Source: Parasporobacterium sp. (GTDB lineage Bacteria > Bacillota > Clostridia > Lachnospirales > Lachnospiraceae). Taken from it: a stretch of DNA of 64,000 bases. Positions 26,614 to 36,346 of the stretch are shown in pieces. A program made the position numbers and the translations under genes. Location of the stretch: NCBI GenBank assembly GCA_017459985.1, contig JAFUBX010000031.1, forward strand, positions 87,352 to 151,351, given 5' to 3'. Position 1 is the stretch's first letter; the number at the start of each line of letters is the position of its first letter. The notes under the pieces are model-generated. The model saw nothing but the letters and a program-made list of their open reading frames with translations. It was not told the origin of the DNA and searched no databases.

Positions 26614-27642
26614 TTATATGATCTTCCGCAGATCCTTTTTCGTTAATGGAGCAAACACAATCCCTTCAAGTATCTCTACTGTCGAATACCCCCAAAGTAA
26701 GAAGGACAGCATATTGACAGCGCGGGCTTTCTGCTCATAAAGCGCGGAAGTGGTAAGGTCCAGTTCCTTTTTAATGACGGCATCTGGCTGTGCAAGGAGC
26801 ATCAGCCGAAGGATCTGGTAAAGCCTCTCTCCCCCGCCTTCATACCGCCTGACACCGTTTACGGCATCTTCCAGGATCTTCAGCAGAAACAATCCGTCTG
26901 TATCCTTCTGGATCCCAAGGTCTGAGATCCCCCCGTTCCTGTACCGGCGTACAAAGCGGTGGATCAGGAAAGGATAGATCTTGATCAGGAGCATCGTATT
27001 GTGATACGCCGTGCTGTTCCGGTTCCCGTCATAAAGCCACTGGCAGGAAGTCAGTTCCGTCACCACCCTGTCGATATCAGGACCCACCTGCTCGTTCAGA
27101 TAAAGGATCGCCGGCTTATAATACTCTTTGAACAGATAAGCGGAAATATCGGACGCTGCATCGTCCATGAGATGCACAGCCCGAATTGCTTTGGCAAGCG
27201 AATATCCGATGACCGGAGTCTTTTCCAGCCAGGAAAGTCCGTCCTCGATGCATTCCAGTATCTCATCGGATTCACTGATCCGGATGATACGGGTATCCTC
27301 GATCCTGGGTGGGATCCCGGATTTCTTATACAGATCTCCCATCGTGACAGCGGCTTCCTTGAAAGAATCCTCGATCATCAGGCTTTTTTCCGGGTTCAGC
27401 CCGATCTCGTTCCTTGTATCCCTTGCCCACTTCTGTGTGGAATAAGTCAGCAGTGCATACACCGTGTTCGTGCAGTCCGGTTTCTCCCGTATGATCTCAT
27501 TCAGCACCCTGGTCACGCTCTTTTTCCGTTTGGAGAGCGTCGGAACATATCTGATCTGGTCTTCTTCCAGATCAGGCGTTTCATATCGGTCAAAAGACAT
27601 GGAATATACTAATGTCGAGATTTTTTTATCACAGTTTGTCAA
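26614..27642 (-). CDS. Conserved protein of unknown function
   Basis: I do not recognise this 342-residue protein. It is mostly helical with charged segments (SKRKKSVTRVLNEIIREK near 45) and no signal peptide, membrane helix or nucleotide motif. KALYEQ-like and LLWGYSTVEI near the C-terminus are duplicated in the remnant at 24296-24410, so the family has at least two copies here. A TTG at 27642 is proposed as start because GGAGAGG is nine bases upstream. An ATG at 27696 lacks a site, and an ATG 14 codons further in is another option. It lies 169 bp upstream of the Fic gene in the same direction. Confidence 0.6.
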   Translation of the reverse strand: MTNCDKKISTLVYSMSFDRYETPDLEEDQIRYVPTLSKRKKSVTRVLNEIIREKPDCTNTVYALLTYSTQKWARDTRNEIGLNPEKSLMIEDSFKEAAVTMGDLYKKSGIPPRIEDTRIIRISESDEILECIEDGLSWLEKTPVIGYSLAKAIRAVHLMDDAASDISAYLFKEYYKPAILYLNEQVGPDIDRVVTELTSCQWLYDGNRNSTAYHNTMLLIKIYPFLIHRFVRRYRNGGISDLGIQKDTDGLFLLKILEDAVNGVRRYEGGGERLYQILRLMLLAQPDAVIKKELDLTTSALYEQKARAVNMLSFLLWGYSTVEILEGIVFAPLTKKDLRKII

Positions 27643-27821
27643 AACAATCGTCCTCTCCGCCCTAAGCTGAATATGTATAATATTTATTATATGCACTATT
27701 ATCGATAAAATATGATTATATTCACTATTTTAGAGTACAATTTTGAACGTTGCTTTGTCAACCAGACAATAAAACAATTATTGCACAGGAAACAATTCCA
27801 TGTTTTCTCAATATATACTTC

Positions 27822-29375
27822 CTAATGCGGCTCAGCATTTCCATCCAATTCTAATGATGGTGTCCACAACAGGAACAACACATGGTATGTCTCGATCACT
27901 TTCTGGATATAATCTGGATCCTGCAGATCACGAAACCCGGATTCTTTCAGACGGTTGATATGATAGACTACGTTGTTCCTGTGCATGAACAGCCTTCTGG
28001 CAGTTTCAATATAAGAACAACCGGAGGATAAGTATTCATAAAGGATCACTGGAAGATTTGAACCAGACTTTTCGGTCTGCTTTATAAGAGAGAGGATTTC
28101 CGGCAGGCAGAACCAGGTATAGTCAAACATCTTGGCAGAAATATCATAGGCATGATATTGTGCAATATCCTGGTATTCGTAGATCCTGTCAGAATCTGTC
28201 AATGGGAGCATATGATAGTGTTCTGCAAACCTGCTGTGTTTCAACCGGGAACCAATATTTCTGGCAGCCTTTGCCTGTACAAAAGCCGCTTTCAGATCTG
28301 TGATCATCGTAAATACCCGACTGATCCCGAAAACAAGAGACAGTTCTTCTGAAAGCCGCTCCAGTTTCCTCATGATCTGTTCTTTGCTCTTCGTTTCTGT
28401 AAGCAGTGTGATCACCTGCCCCTGATAAACAATGGGCATGGCTGAAGGAAAGATCATATGGATCTTACCGCAGATCAGATCATCCGGATAAGGGGCATCT
28501 TTCGTATCTGCGCTGAAAAGCAAATACTCCGAGGCATAGGGGATCCCGATAGCCATACAACGGGTTTTGGCATCTGTCTCCAGAGCATCCCCGGCCAAAA
28601 GATCCCTGACAAGGCTCTCGTAAACACTACCTCTTGTAATCTCCGGATCCTGTAGGAGACACTGTCGGATGTAAGGAATAAACAGATGTAACATGGAAAG
28701 GATGCTCCCTTTGTAATGCTCCTTCCGGTTCAGGCAATAAAGGTACATGCTCACGATTCCGTTGGTGGGAATGCGATACAGGATCCTTTCATATGGGCAG
28801 TCTTTATCCGGTGGACAGATCATGTACGAATACGCGTCATGGTTATAAGTCTCATGTTCCCCTGTCATGAGCGTTAGCAGTTCTTTACTGTCGATGGAAT
28901 CCTCTCCCTCTGATGCAACCACTTTGAGACTCGGATCGATCACCTTCATGGGATTTCCTACCATCGGATAGATCTCTGCAAGCAGCTGCCCAATATGAGC
29001 CCCATTTACAATGGATCCATTCAGACCATTTTCCAGCATGATCAGATCAATGACAAACTCCTGCATCCGGTTCAGCACAATGGCAAGTTCTGTCGTTGTT
29101 TGGATGTAGATGGATGCCCCGTCCTCATATTCCTCATCGTGTTCGTAAACATAGATCAGGCAGTCGTGCCTGCCTGTTTCCTGTGCTTTTCGAAAAGTAT
29201 TGAAGCGGACCATATCATAAGAATCGGTCAAATATATCATATTCGGGCGATAATACTGCTCATTTTCCGGGAGCAGATGAAATGTCTTGTATTCATTTGA
29301 CAATACATCCTGGTCTTTCACAACAAAGGAATACTCTTCCAGTTTTTCAAACAGCATATCCAGTGTAAATATCAT
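27822..29375 (-). CDS. PucR-type (CdaR-like) transcriptional regulator
   Basis: The 517-residue regulator begins MIFTLDMLFEKLEEY and ends in a PucR helix-turn-helix (ARRLFMHRNNVVYHINRLKE near 475-495). The middle part (RKLERLSEELSLVFGISRVF) fits the GGDEF-like CdaR domain. AAAGGAG lies about ten bases before the ATG at 29375; the open frame reaches 29507 without support. It is divergent from the secreted beta-helix protein gene, and an eight-base palindrome in between is a candidate site. It is the third PucR-type gene in 30 kb and the second one close to a MATE exporter. Confidence 0.85.
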   Translation of the reverse strand: MIFTLDMLFEKLEEYSFVVKDQDVLSNEYKTFHLLPENEQYYRPNMIYLTDSYDMVRFNTFRKAQETGRHDCLIYVYEHDEEYEDGASIYIQTTTELAIVLNRMQEFVIDLIMLENGLNGSIVNGAHIGQLLAEIYPMVGNPMKVIDPSLKVVASEGEDSIDSKELLTLMTGEHETYNHDAYSYMICPPDKDCPYERILYRIPTNGIVSMYLYCLNRKEHYKGSILSMLHLFIPYIRQCLLQDPEITRGSVYESLVRDLLAGDALETDAKTRCMAIGIPYASEYLLFSADTKDAPYPDDLICGKIHMIFPSAMPIVYQGQVITLLTETKSKEQIMRKLERLSEELSLVFGISRVFTMITDLKAAFVQAKAARNIGSRLKHSRFAEHYHMLPLTDSDRIYEYQDIAQYHAYDISAKMFDYTWFCLPEILSLIKQTEKSGSNLPVILYEYLSSGCSYIETARRLFMHRNNVVYHINRLKESGFRDLQDPDYIQKVIETYHVLFLLWTPSLELDGNAEPH

Positions 29376-29405
29376 CAGAAAGCTCTCCTTTCGTTCATCA
29401 CAGTT

Positions 29406-29426
29406 TATTGTACCATAAGTACAATA
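29406..29426. promoter_or_regulatory. Palindrome TATTGTAC-N5-GTACAATA, candidate operator
   Basis: Perfect eight-base arms separated by CATAA lie 30 bp upstream of the PucR-type gene start and about 127 bp upstream of the secreted protein gene. This position suits a site for the regulator on its own promoter and the divergent one. Nearby TTGT-containing half-site fragments (29427 and 29451) may extend it. Confidence 0.45.
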
Positions 29427-29552
29427 TTGTCGGCAAATCAGGACACGCGTATTGTATTTCCGATAAAATGAAGTTTTCCCGATACCTGCTAAGATAAAAG
29501 GGAGCAAGCTGGCAGCATTAATTGAAGCATTTACAAGACAGGAGGTTTAGAG

Positions 29553-31595
29553 ATGAGAAAGAGATTTTGGATGTTATTACCGGTAATGGCCATTTCCCTG
29601 GCTTTGTCCGGAACTGTAATTGCTGCGGAAGCGGTTCCCGCTGCTGCAGTTGTTGAAGAAGGCAGCGGGTTTTACGGGCTGTCAAGTTTTTCTGGATTTG
29701 ACGGAATGCCTTATGATCCGGCTGTATACGTGGAAGATGGAATGCTGGCAGAACTTACCTCTCCTGCAGTGGCTGCTGTGTCAGAAGGCAACTATGATAA
29801 TGCCGTGATGGAAGGTGCTGTGATCCAGTCAGAAGAAGACGAATTTTCCGCCGTGATCATTAATGGTTCTGATTACACGATCCGCGATACTTCCATCCTT
29901 CTGGATTCGATGTCTGACGGGACTCGGGTCAATGATTTCTGTGGGCTCGGCACCGCGGTTTTAAATACCAACGGTGGCACCCTGGTCATGGAGAATACCG
30001 ATATTACAACCTCCGGTGTAGGAAAGACAGCTGTATTTTCTGATAACGGGGCAAATACCATTCTGAAAAACTGCGTACTGGTTTCGAATGGCGGGACACT
30101 TTACCCAGGCTATTATTCCAATGCAAGCCAGAATATGATGGTGGCACCTCCCTGGGTGCTGGGACTGGATGACACAGTTGCAAACGTCCGTACCACCAGT
30201 ATGATGGGTGCTTACACAACACAGACATTTGTTGACAGCTCTGTCTATTCATCTGGCTGGGGCGCACTCTCCACAGACGGAGATGCCTGGACAGATTACA
30301 GCCTGATGCAGCACCTGATCGCTGTCAATACCAAGGCTGAGGTTGAAAATTCCGGTTACATCGCCTATGTACAGGCAGATGATATGGCTGATTTTTATGG
30401 CGTTGATTTCCATGCAGGCACCTATGCTATCATCATGACCGGCGGGGAAGCCAATTTTATGAGCTATACAGGCGGGCAGGAAATCGATGTGGTCCAATAC
30501 AGCGAAACCAGCGAGATGGATCCGCGCTACATGTTTGAAGATCCGGATTATGCTTCCATCGGTGGCGTTCCTGTACAGGACAGCGGTGATGTGGTAACAT
30601 CCGTAGTAAGTGAGCAGACAGAAGAAGGCACTGTGATCCCTTCTGTCGTGAGCTCCGATGCATTCGGGTTTATGTTCCACAACAATTTTGGCGGCGGATG
30701 GAATGTCCTCAATATTCTCGACGGCACGCAGGTAACTTCCGAGAATGCAACCTTCCTTGTGAAAAAGGTCAATGCGGACATTACCGTCGACCATGCACAG
30801 ATTACCAGCAACGATGGAGTCCTGCTCCAGATCATTGATAACGACGATGATTATGTCGGTCCCGACATGGGATTGGAATGGGGACTTGATGACCCGGAGA
30901 TTGGAAGAGTGATTGGCAGCACAAATATCGAAGCCATGTTTGCAGGCGAACCATGCATCTTCCCGACCTTCAGTGAGCGGCTTGTAGAACCGGCTGGCTG
31001 GTCCTATGAATGGACAGAAAAAGACATGACCGTGACAGCTGCATCGCTGAATACCACCGGAGACTCCGGCTGGCTTGTCAATCTGAATCTCAGCAATACG
31101 GAAGTCGCTGGAGATATCTGGAATTCTTCCGGATATGTCACGGAAAATGGTGGTTCCTCCCTGATCGTAAACCTTGGAGAGAATGCACTGCTGAGCGGAA
31201 TCATTTCCTCCGGGGCATTCCGTCATACCATCCAAAACGATGAGTCTCTGTATGTTGCAGATGACCAGATCGATGCTGGTGGATATTATGAAGTCCTGGT
31301 CGGAAATGCTTACGCAGAAGCAAACGGCACTGGTCCAGACTGGAAGAATGCAGGCTATCTGGGTCATGTGGATAATACCCCGTATGCTAACGGTTATAAT
31401 AAGGTTGTGGTGAATCTGGAAGACAATGCCCTCTGGACCGTAACCGGGACCTGCCTGCTGGATGAACTGTATATCGGAGCAGACGCTTCCGTCATCGCTA
31501 CACAGGGCACGCTGACCTTGTCTGTAGACGGGAAAGATACTGTTCTGGAGCCGGGACAGCAGTACATCGGAGAGATCGTTCTTTCCATAGAGTAA
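29553..31595 (+). CDS. Secreted beta-helix-like protein of unknown function
   Basis: The 680-residue protein has a clear signal peptide (MRKRFWMLLPVMAISLALSG, cleavage near VIAAEA). The body consists of short repeating beta segments such as NTNGGTLVMENTDITTSGVG and NTILKNCVLVSNGG. NITVDHAQITSNDGVLLQI-like stretches follow, the pattern of parallel beta-helix proteins. It is acidic and has no LPxTG, membrane anchor or catalytic motif that I can see. GGAGG precedes the start. The C-terminus reads DGKDTVLEPGQQYIGEIVL. It may be a surface, adhesion or polysaccharide-related protein. The next gene, a MATE exporter, follows within 15 bp. Confidence 0.75.
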   Translation: MRKRFWMLLPVMAISLALSGTVIAAEAVPAAAVVEEGSGFYGLSSFSGFDGMPYDPAVYVEDGMLAELTSPAVAAVSEGNYDNAVMEGAVIQSEEDEFSAVIINGSDYTIRDTSILLDSMSDGTRVNDFCGLGTAVLNTNGGTLVMENTDITTSGVGKTAVFSDNGANTILKNCVLVSNGGTLYPGYYSNASQNMMVAPPWVLGLDDTVANVRTTSMMGAYTTQTFVDSSVYSSGWGALSTDGDAWTDYSLMQHLIAVNTKAEVENSGYIAYVQADDMADFYGVDFHAGTYAIIMTGGEANFMSYTGGQEIDVVQYSETSEMDPRYMFEDPDYASIGGVPVQDSGDVVTSVVSEQTEEGTVIPSVVSSDAFGFMFHNNFGGGWNVLNILDGTQVTSENATFLVKKVNADITVDHAQITSNDGVLLQIIDNDDDYVGPDMGLEWGLDDPEIGRVIGSTNIEAMFAGEPCIFPTFSERLVEPAGWSYEWTEKDMTVTAASLNTTGDSGWLVNLNLSNTEVAGDIWNSSGYVTENGGSSLIVNLGENALLSGIISSGAFRHTIQNDESLYVADDQIDAGGYYEVLVGNAYAEANGTGPDWKNAGYLGHVDNTPYANGYNKVVVNLEDNALWTVTGTCLLDELYIGADASVIATQGTLTLSVDGKDTVLEPGQQYIGEIVLSIE

Positions 31596-31610
31596 TGGTA
31601 CTTGAAGCAA

Positions 31611-32999
31611 ATGGATCAACCAGGCAGTAAACAGATTATTTCTGATATGTCGACAGGATCAATTGTAAAGCAGTTGATCCTGTTTTCTCTGCCCCTGGCA
31701 GGTGTAAATTTGTTGCAGACATTCTGCCAGGCGGCAGAAATGCTGATCATCGGCCGGTATAACGGAGCGTCCGGCATGTCCGGACTGAATATCTGTTATA
31801 TCGTATATGGTCTTCTGACCATGAGCGCGGTCGGGTTTTCTTTTGGAGGACCGATCCTCATCGCACAGCAAAGCGGACGCAGGAAATACCATCTGATTAG
31901 GAAAACTGTCCGTTCCCTGTTTTTCCTTGCAGTCGCTGTATCGACAGCATTCGGATTTGCAGGTTTTCTCTGCCGAGATCTGCTTCTTCAATTGGTCCAT
32001 ACCCCTTCTCCCGTCTATACAGATGCCAGATTTTATCTTTCCATTTCCTGCCTTACATTGCTGTTTTTTACCGTAAACAGTATATTGTATGCCGTGTTCC
32101 GGGGACTTGGAAATTCAAAGATGCCGCTGCTTCTGGTTCTATTCCAGTCAGCTGTGAATATCCTGTTGGATCTGATTCTTGTCGGACAATTTCATTATGG
32201 TCTGAAAGGGGCGGCATTTGCCATGCTCGTTTCGCAGTTTGCAGCAGGGATCCTGGGCTCATTGTTGTTTCTGCAGCTATACAAGCCGTTTTCTTTCCAG
32301 AAATATGGCTTAGAAGAATCATCAGAGAACATGCTTTCTTCCATCCTCAGAATATCTCTTCCCATTATCCTGTTTGGGATACTGATGTCAGTGTCTGCCC
32401 TGTTCATCAATTCCAACGTGAACACCTATGGGGCATCTGCATCCGCTGCAGACGGGATTGGGAATCAGCTGAAGAATCTTGTCAGCGCTATATCCACTGG
32501 ACTCTATCAGGGTGCTACCATCATGGTCGCCCAGAGTTTCGGTAAAAAAGATTTTCAGAGGATCCGGCAGGTCTTTGGCAGAACGATCCTTGTCGGCCTT
32601 TCGTTCTGTTCATTTCTCGTCGCTGTAGTAGTTATATTGCCGGAACAGGTCTTTGGATTGTTTACCTCGGATCCTTCTGTGATCAGTTATGCAGGAAACT
32701 GTCTTTTAATATTTGCGGTTTCATTTGCCGGGCTGTTTCTTGCAACCGGCCCCTTTGCGCTTCTGGAAGGAGTTGGAAATACCCGGTTGGAATCTGTGTC
32801 TGGGATCATTGAGAATTTTGCCGTCCGCATCCTGCTTGGTTACCTGTTGGGAAAGGCCTTCGGCCTATATGGATATTGGCTTGGCGGTGCACTGGCATCC
32901 TTTGTCATGCCGGCAGTCGGTTATGTATATTACCGAAGCGGGCGATGGAAAACGCGGAATGTAAGCTATCCAGACAACACGCATAATTCAAACGAATAG
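31611..32999 (+). CDS. MATE family efflux transporter
   Basis: The 462-residue membrane protein has about twelve hydrophobic segments. SIVKQLILFSLPLAGVNLLQ opens it and QAAEMLIIGRYNGASGM follows, the MATE pattern. NALYA-type wording (NSILYAVFRGLGNSKMPLL) and the second-half LFINSNVNTYGASA support two related bundles. The ATG at 31611 is preferred to a TTG at 31602; neither has a strong ribosome site, which suggests coupling to the beta-helix gene just upstream. A good terminator follows. The exported compound is unknown. Confidence 0.88.
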   Translation: MDQPGSKQIISDMSTGSIVKQLILFSLPLAGVNLLQTFCQAAEMLIIGRYNGASGMSGLNICYIVYGLLTMSAVGFSFGGPILIAQQSGRRKYHLIRKTVRSLFFLAVAVSTAFGFAGFLCRDLLLQLVHTPSPVYTDARFYLSISCLTLLFFTVNSILYAVFRGLGNSKMPLLLVLFQSAVNILLDLILVGQFHYGLKGAAFAMLVSQFAAGILGSLLFLQLYKPFSFQKYGLEESSENMLSSILRISLPIILFGILMSVSALFINSNVNTYGASASAADGIGNQLKNLVSAISTGLYQGATIMVAQSFGKKDFQRIRQVFGRTILVGLSFCSFLVAVVVILPEQVFGLFTSDPSVISYAGNCLLIFAVSFAGLFLATGPFALLEGVGNTRLESVSGIIENFAVRILLGYLLGKAFGLYGYWLGGALASFVMPAVGYVYYRSGRWKTRNVSYPDNTHNSNE

Positions 33000-33033
33000 C
33001 AGAGGAAGCTGACCAGCCCCCTCTGCTTTTTTA
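32998..33033 (+). terminator. Intrinsic terminator after the MATE gene
   Basis: AGCAGAGG pairs with CCTCTGCT across a 14-base loop, followed by a run of Ts at 33028-33032. It closes the beta-helix/MATE transcript and separates it from the converging replication module. Confidence 0.85.
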
Positions 33034-35253
33034 TTACCTGCACATCAGGTAGATCCTGTTGGCAAGCAATGTATTTCGGATCCCGGTATCCCTGGTCCGT
33101 ATGCACTGCTCTATCGCCTCCCGGTGTCCTGTCAGGATGACTTTTTTCCGTGCCCTTGTCACTGCCGTATACAGAAGGTTCCTGTTATACAGCGGGCACT
33201 GGTAATCCATCAGCAAGGGGATGATCACGGTATCGTATTCACTTCCCTGTGACTTATGGATCGTCAGGGCATAGGCAAGCTCGATGTCGTCCATGTCCTT
33301 GCGCTTATAGCATACCGTCAGCCCGCTCTCAAAGGCGATCCGGAAAACGGTATCTTCTTTTCCGCCATCATCCGTTTCCGAAGTGATCGAAAGCAGATAT
33401 CCTGTCTCGCCGTTGGAAACTGTTTCCGTGTTCCTTGTCTGGATCACCTTATCCCCGGCATAAAATCTTGTGCCATGGCACAGATATCCGGAAGAGGAAG
33501 AGCCGATAATCATCTGCTGGATCTTCCTGTTCAGCTTGCAGGCGCTTACCTCCCCCCACCGGCGGAGCGGCGTAAGGACGACCGTCTGATCCAGGCCTGT
33601 CTCCCTGGCTTCCCGGAAGAAGGCGGACAGGACCGTATCCTGTGCATTCTCTTTCCATGCAGGGAAGAACCGGAAATCAGCCCCATACTTCAGCCTGCCG
33701 TCCCCCTGGTTGATCCGGATGGCATTTTTGATGATCAGGCTGTCTTCATTCTGCCGCATGATCTCCTTCAGCCACACCGTTTTCACTTTCCGTGACCGGA
33801 TCAGTTCTGCAAGTACTGCCCCTGCGCCTACAGAAGCAAGCTGGTTCACGTCCCCCAGAAGGACCAGGGCCGAATTCCCGGTCAGGGAAGACAGCAGCGC
33901 CTGCATGACGAAAAGGTCCACCATGGAAGCCTCGTCTACGATGACCAGCCCCTCGTTCAGCGGTTTCTGGTAATACAGAAAGCCGTTCCCGGTCTGCAGC
34001 TTTAATGCGGAATGGATGGTAAAGGCTTTCTCTCCGGTCGCTTCCGTAAGGCGCCTGGCGGCTTTCCCGGTCGGTGCAAGGAGCGTCACGGACAGGTTCC
34101 GGTGCGCCTTCCGGTACGATCCGATCAGCGCTTTTGCGATGGTCGTTTTCCCGGTGCCGGCGCTCCCTGTGATCACAAGAAGGCTGTTCTCACAGGCGGC
34201 TTCTGCCGCTTCCTTCTGCCCTTCCGTCAGGCAGGTTGCCGGATGGCACTTCTGCCAGTCCTGCAATGCCTCCTGCCATTTCCGGTCCGGATGAGCTTTC
34301 TTAACTAGCTTTGCGGCCGCCTCTGCAACGGCATATTCCGCCTGGTCGTACTCCGGAAGGTAGACGGCATCCAGTTCCCCGGGAAACCGAAGGACCAGGT
34401 CCTCCTTGCCTGCCGTATGAAGGGCGTTACTAACCGCCTCAATTGCAGGAAGGGACAGTGGGTCTGCTTCCTTCAAAAGCTTCATCGTTTCCCTGATGAG
34501 CAGATCTTTTCCGAGGTACACATGCCCGTCCCGGCTGCACAGGGACCTTGCGGCAGCCTTGAGCGCCGCCGTCAGGCGTTCCTTCGAAGTAGGCTCTATG
34601 CCGAGCAGCCTGGCAGCCCTGTCCGCACCGGAAAAGCCGATCCCGGCTGCCTGCATCAGGCAGTACGGATCACGCATGACCTCCAGGGCGCTTTCTTCTC
34701 CCAGGGCCTTATAGGCCTCCATGATCTTTTCCGGGCCGATCCCGGCAGGGCTTAAGAGCGCCTGGAGTTTCTGGTAGCCGATCCTGAGGCCTGCAGACTG
34801 CCGGATCTTTTCCAGCTGGGCCTTTTTGATCCCTTTGACGGAGAGCAGCTTTTCCGGTGCCTGCGTCAGGACATTCAGCGCATCCTCCCCGAAGGCTTCC
34901 AGGATCCTTTCCGCCGTCTTCTTCCCAACGCCCCTGACCGCGCCGGACCGCAGGTAATCTCCGATCTCTTCCAGGGTCTTCGGCATCCGCACCGTATATG
35001 TACGGACCGCGAACTGCTCCCCGTACTTTGTCTGCTTCCAGTTTCCCACCAGGTCCACCGGCACATCCTTCTGCGTGGGGAGGCACGTCCCGGATGCCAT
35101 GAAATAGCAGGTCTTTCCTTTCCGGTTCCGTTCCACCACGGCCTTCGGAAGCCCCTGGAAGGACCGGGACGTATATAAGGATACGCCCCAGCCGCTTCCC
35201 GGGACCTTCGTGATGACCCTGCTGAACGAAACATTCTGCAATGTCATCTCCAT
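33034..35253 (-). CDS. RecD-like (RecD2/TraA type) DNA helicase
   Basis: The 739-residue superfamily 1 helicase has an N-terminal OB-like region, then helix-hairpin-helix repeats (VRGVGKKTAERILEAFGED and LLSVKGIKKAQLEKI). The motor has Walker A ITGSAGTGKTTIAKAL near 355, motif II LVIVDEASMVD, motif III LVLLGDVNQLASVGAGA and the C-terminal LTIHKSQGSEYDTVI. This is the RecD2 arrangement. It would unwind DNA 5' to 3' using ATP. AAAGGAG precedes the ATG by eight bases. It lies three bases after the YqaJ nuclease gene and is the last gene of the erf operon, next to a terminator of the opposite strand. Confidence 0.9.
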   Translation of the reverse strand: MEMTLQNVSFSRVITKVPGSGWGVSLYTSRSFQGLPKAVVERNRKGKTCYFMASGTCLPTQKDVPVDLVGNWKQTKYGEQFAVRTYTVRMPKTLEEIGDYLRSGAVRGVGKKTAERILEAFGEDALNVLTQAPEKLLSVKGIKKAQLEKIRQSAGLRIGYQKLQALLSPAGIGPEKIMEAYKALGEESALEVMRDPYCLMQAAGIGFSGADRAARLLGIEPTSKERLTAALKAAARSLCSRDGHVYLGKDLLIRETMKLLKEADPLSLPAIEAVSNALHTAGKEDLVLRFPGELDAVYLPEYDQAEYAVAEAAAKLVKKAHPDRKWQEALQDWQKCHPATCLTEGQKEAAEAACENSLLVITGSAGTGKTTIAKALIGSYRKAHRNLSVTLLAPTGKAARRLTEATGEKAFTIHSALKLQTGNGFLYYQKPLNEGLVIVDEASMVDLFVMQALLSSLTGNSALVLLGDVNQLASVGAGAVLAELIRSRKVKTVWLKEIMRQNEDSLIIKNAIRINQGDGRLKYGADFRFFPAWKENAQDTVLSAFFREARETGLDQTVVLTPLRRWGEVSACKLNRKIQQMIIGSSSSGYLCHGTRFYAGDKVIQTRNTETVSNGETGYLLSITSETDDGGKEDTVFRIAFESGLTVCYKRKDMDDIELAYALTIHKSQGSEYDTVIIPLLMDYQCPLYNRNLLYTAVTRARKKVILTGHREAIEQCIRTRDTGIRNTLLANRIYLMCR

Positions 35254-35256
35254 AGG

Positions 35257-36330
35257 TTATTCTCCTTTCGCCTTCCTGCATTTCTTCACCCTGACAGTGG
35301 TCTGTTCAAAGGCGGAGACTTTCCTGCACTCCCGGTAGGCTTCGGGATGGGTCATCTTTAGCTTTTCGGAATCCACCGTTGTCCTTGAGGCCACTTTGTT
35401 CACGACTTCATAATATGTCTTTCCGTCGATCGGCCTGACGGCAAGCGGAGCGCCCCTGCTGAGCCGGCAGATCTCTGCCAGCACGGCGTTCAGCTGCTCT
35501 TCCAGTTCCTTCGCTTTCGATTCTGCCTCCTTCTTCTGCAGGGTCAGCTCCTGGTAGGCTGCAAGGACTTCATCTGCTTCCTCCGGCAGGTCCTCCTGTT
35601 CCGTTTCCGGGTCAAAGACCTCTTTCTGGACCCTCTTCAGGTCCTCTTTTTTCATATGCCTTTCTTCCGGCGGGTCCTGTGGCACCACATGCCGGTTCCA
35701 GAAACGGATCTCCATGCCCAGCATCTGCTCTTCAAATAAAAGGTCGCGGTATACCGTGACAGGGATCACCTTGCTGCTGTCAAAGCCGTAGCAGACCAGC
35801 ACGATGAACCGGCTGAGCCCGGTAACGGCCATATAATGGCGCACCTGGTACTCATACTGGGACGGGAGTTTCCCATCCACCCCCAGGATGCCGGCACGGA
35901 AGTGCTCGTTCACATTTATCTCGTCCGTGGTCTTGATCTCGATCCCGACCAGCTCCTTCTCCGGCGTTTCCGCGATGTAATCCATATCGCCCGCCAGGAA
36001 CGGGATCTCGGGGTGCCCCAGCATATAGCTTACGTTCTCCACCTGGTAGCCGGTCACCTTCTGGTACCAGCCTGCGATCAGCGGTTCCAGGGACAGTCCG
36101 CACTGGAATTTGAACCATTTGGAAGTATCTTCCTTTGCTTCCTGCAAAGGCATGGTCTTGTCCAGGTATACGGACAGTTCATTTCCCCAGAGGCAGACGC
36201 CGGCCAGTTTCCCCGCGTCGGTGCCGTTCAGGTATCCTTTCCTGATCTCCAGCCATTTCTCCTTCGGGATGGCTGTATTGTCGCAGATCACCCTGCATCC
36301 GTTTTCCTTTACCAATCTGTCCTGTATCAT
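35257..36330 (-). CDS. YqaJ-like phage recombinase/exonuclease
   Basis: The 357-residue protein has a nuclease core of the YqaJ/lambda-exonuclease type. GTDAGKLAGVCLWGN and QCGLSLEPLIAGWYQKVTGY come first, then the metal-binding PFLAGDMDYI and VGIEIKTTDE. QYEYQVRHYMAVTG completes the site. A coiled-coil-like charged region follows (about 240-290). In phages such a nuclease chews one strand and hands it to an annealing protein. Here the ERF annealing gene is four genes upstream in the same operon, so the pair is probably a recombination system. Confidence 0.88.
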   Translation of the reverse strand: MIQDRLVKENGCRVICDNTAIPKEKWLEIRKGYLNGTDAGKLAGVCLWGNELSVYLDKTMPLQEAKEDTSKWFKFQCGLSLEPLIAGWYQKVTGYQVENVSYMLGHPEIPFLAGDMDYIAETPEKELVGIEIKTTDEINVNEHFRAGILGVDGKLPSQYEYQVRHYMAVTGLSRFIVLVCYGFDSSKVIPVTVYRDLLFEEQMLGMEIRFWNRHVVPQDPPEERHMKKEDLKRVQKEVFDPETEQEDLPEEADEVLAAYQELTLQKKEAESKAKELEEQLNAVLAEICRLSRGAPLAVRPIDGKTYYEVVNKVASRTTVDSEKLKMTHPEAYRECRKVSAFEQTTVRVKKCRKAKGE

Positions 36331-36346
36331 AGTTTTCTCCTTTCCC

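Noticed and set aside
24296-26740. The 97-bp repeat as attachment sites of an integrated element
   Set aside because: The two copies differ at several silent codon positions and no integrase lies between them, so gene duplication and decay explain it better.
30249-31619. 456-residue open frame antisense to the secreted beta-helix gene
   Set aside because: No ribosome site or family resemblance; the sense frame has a signal peptide, ribosome site and protein-like repeats, so the antisense frame is a by-product of codon use.
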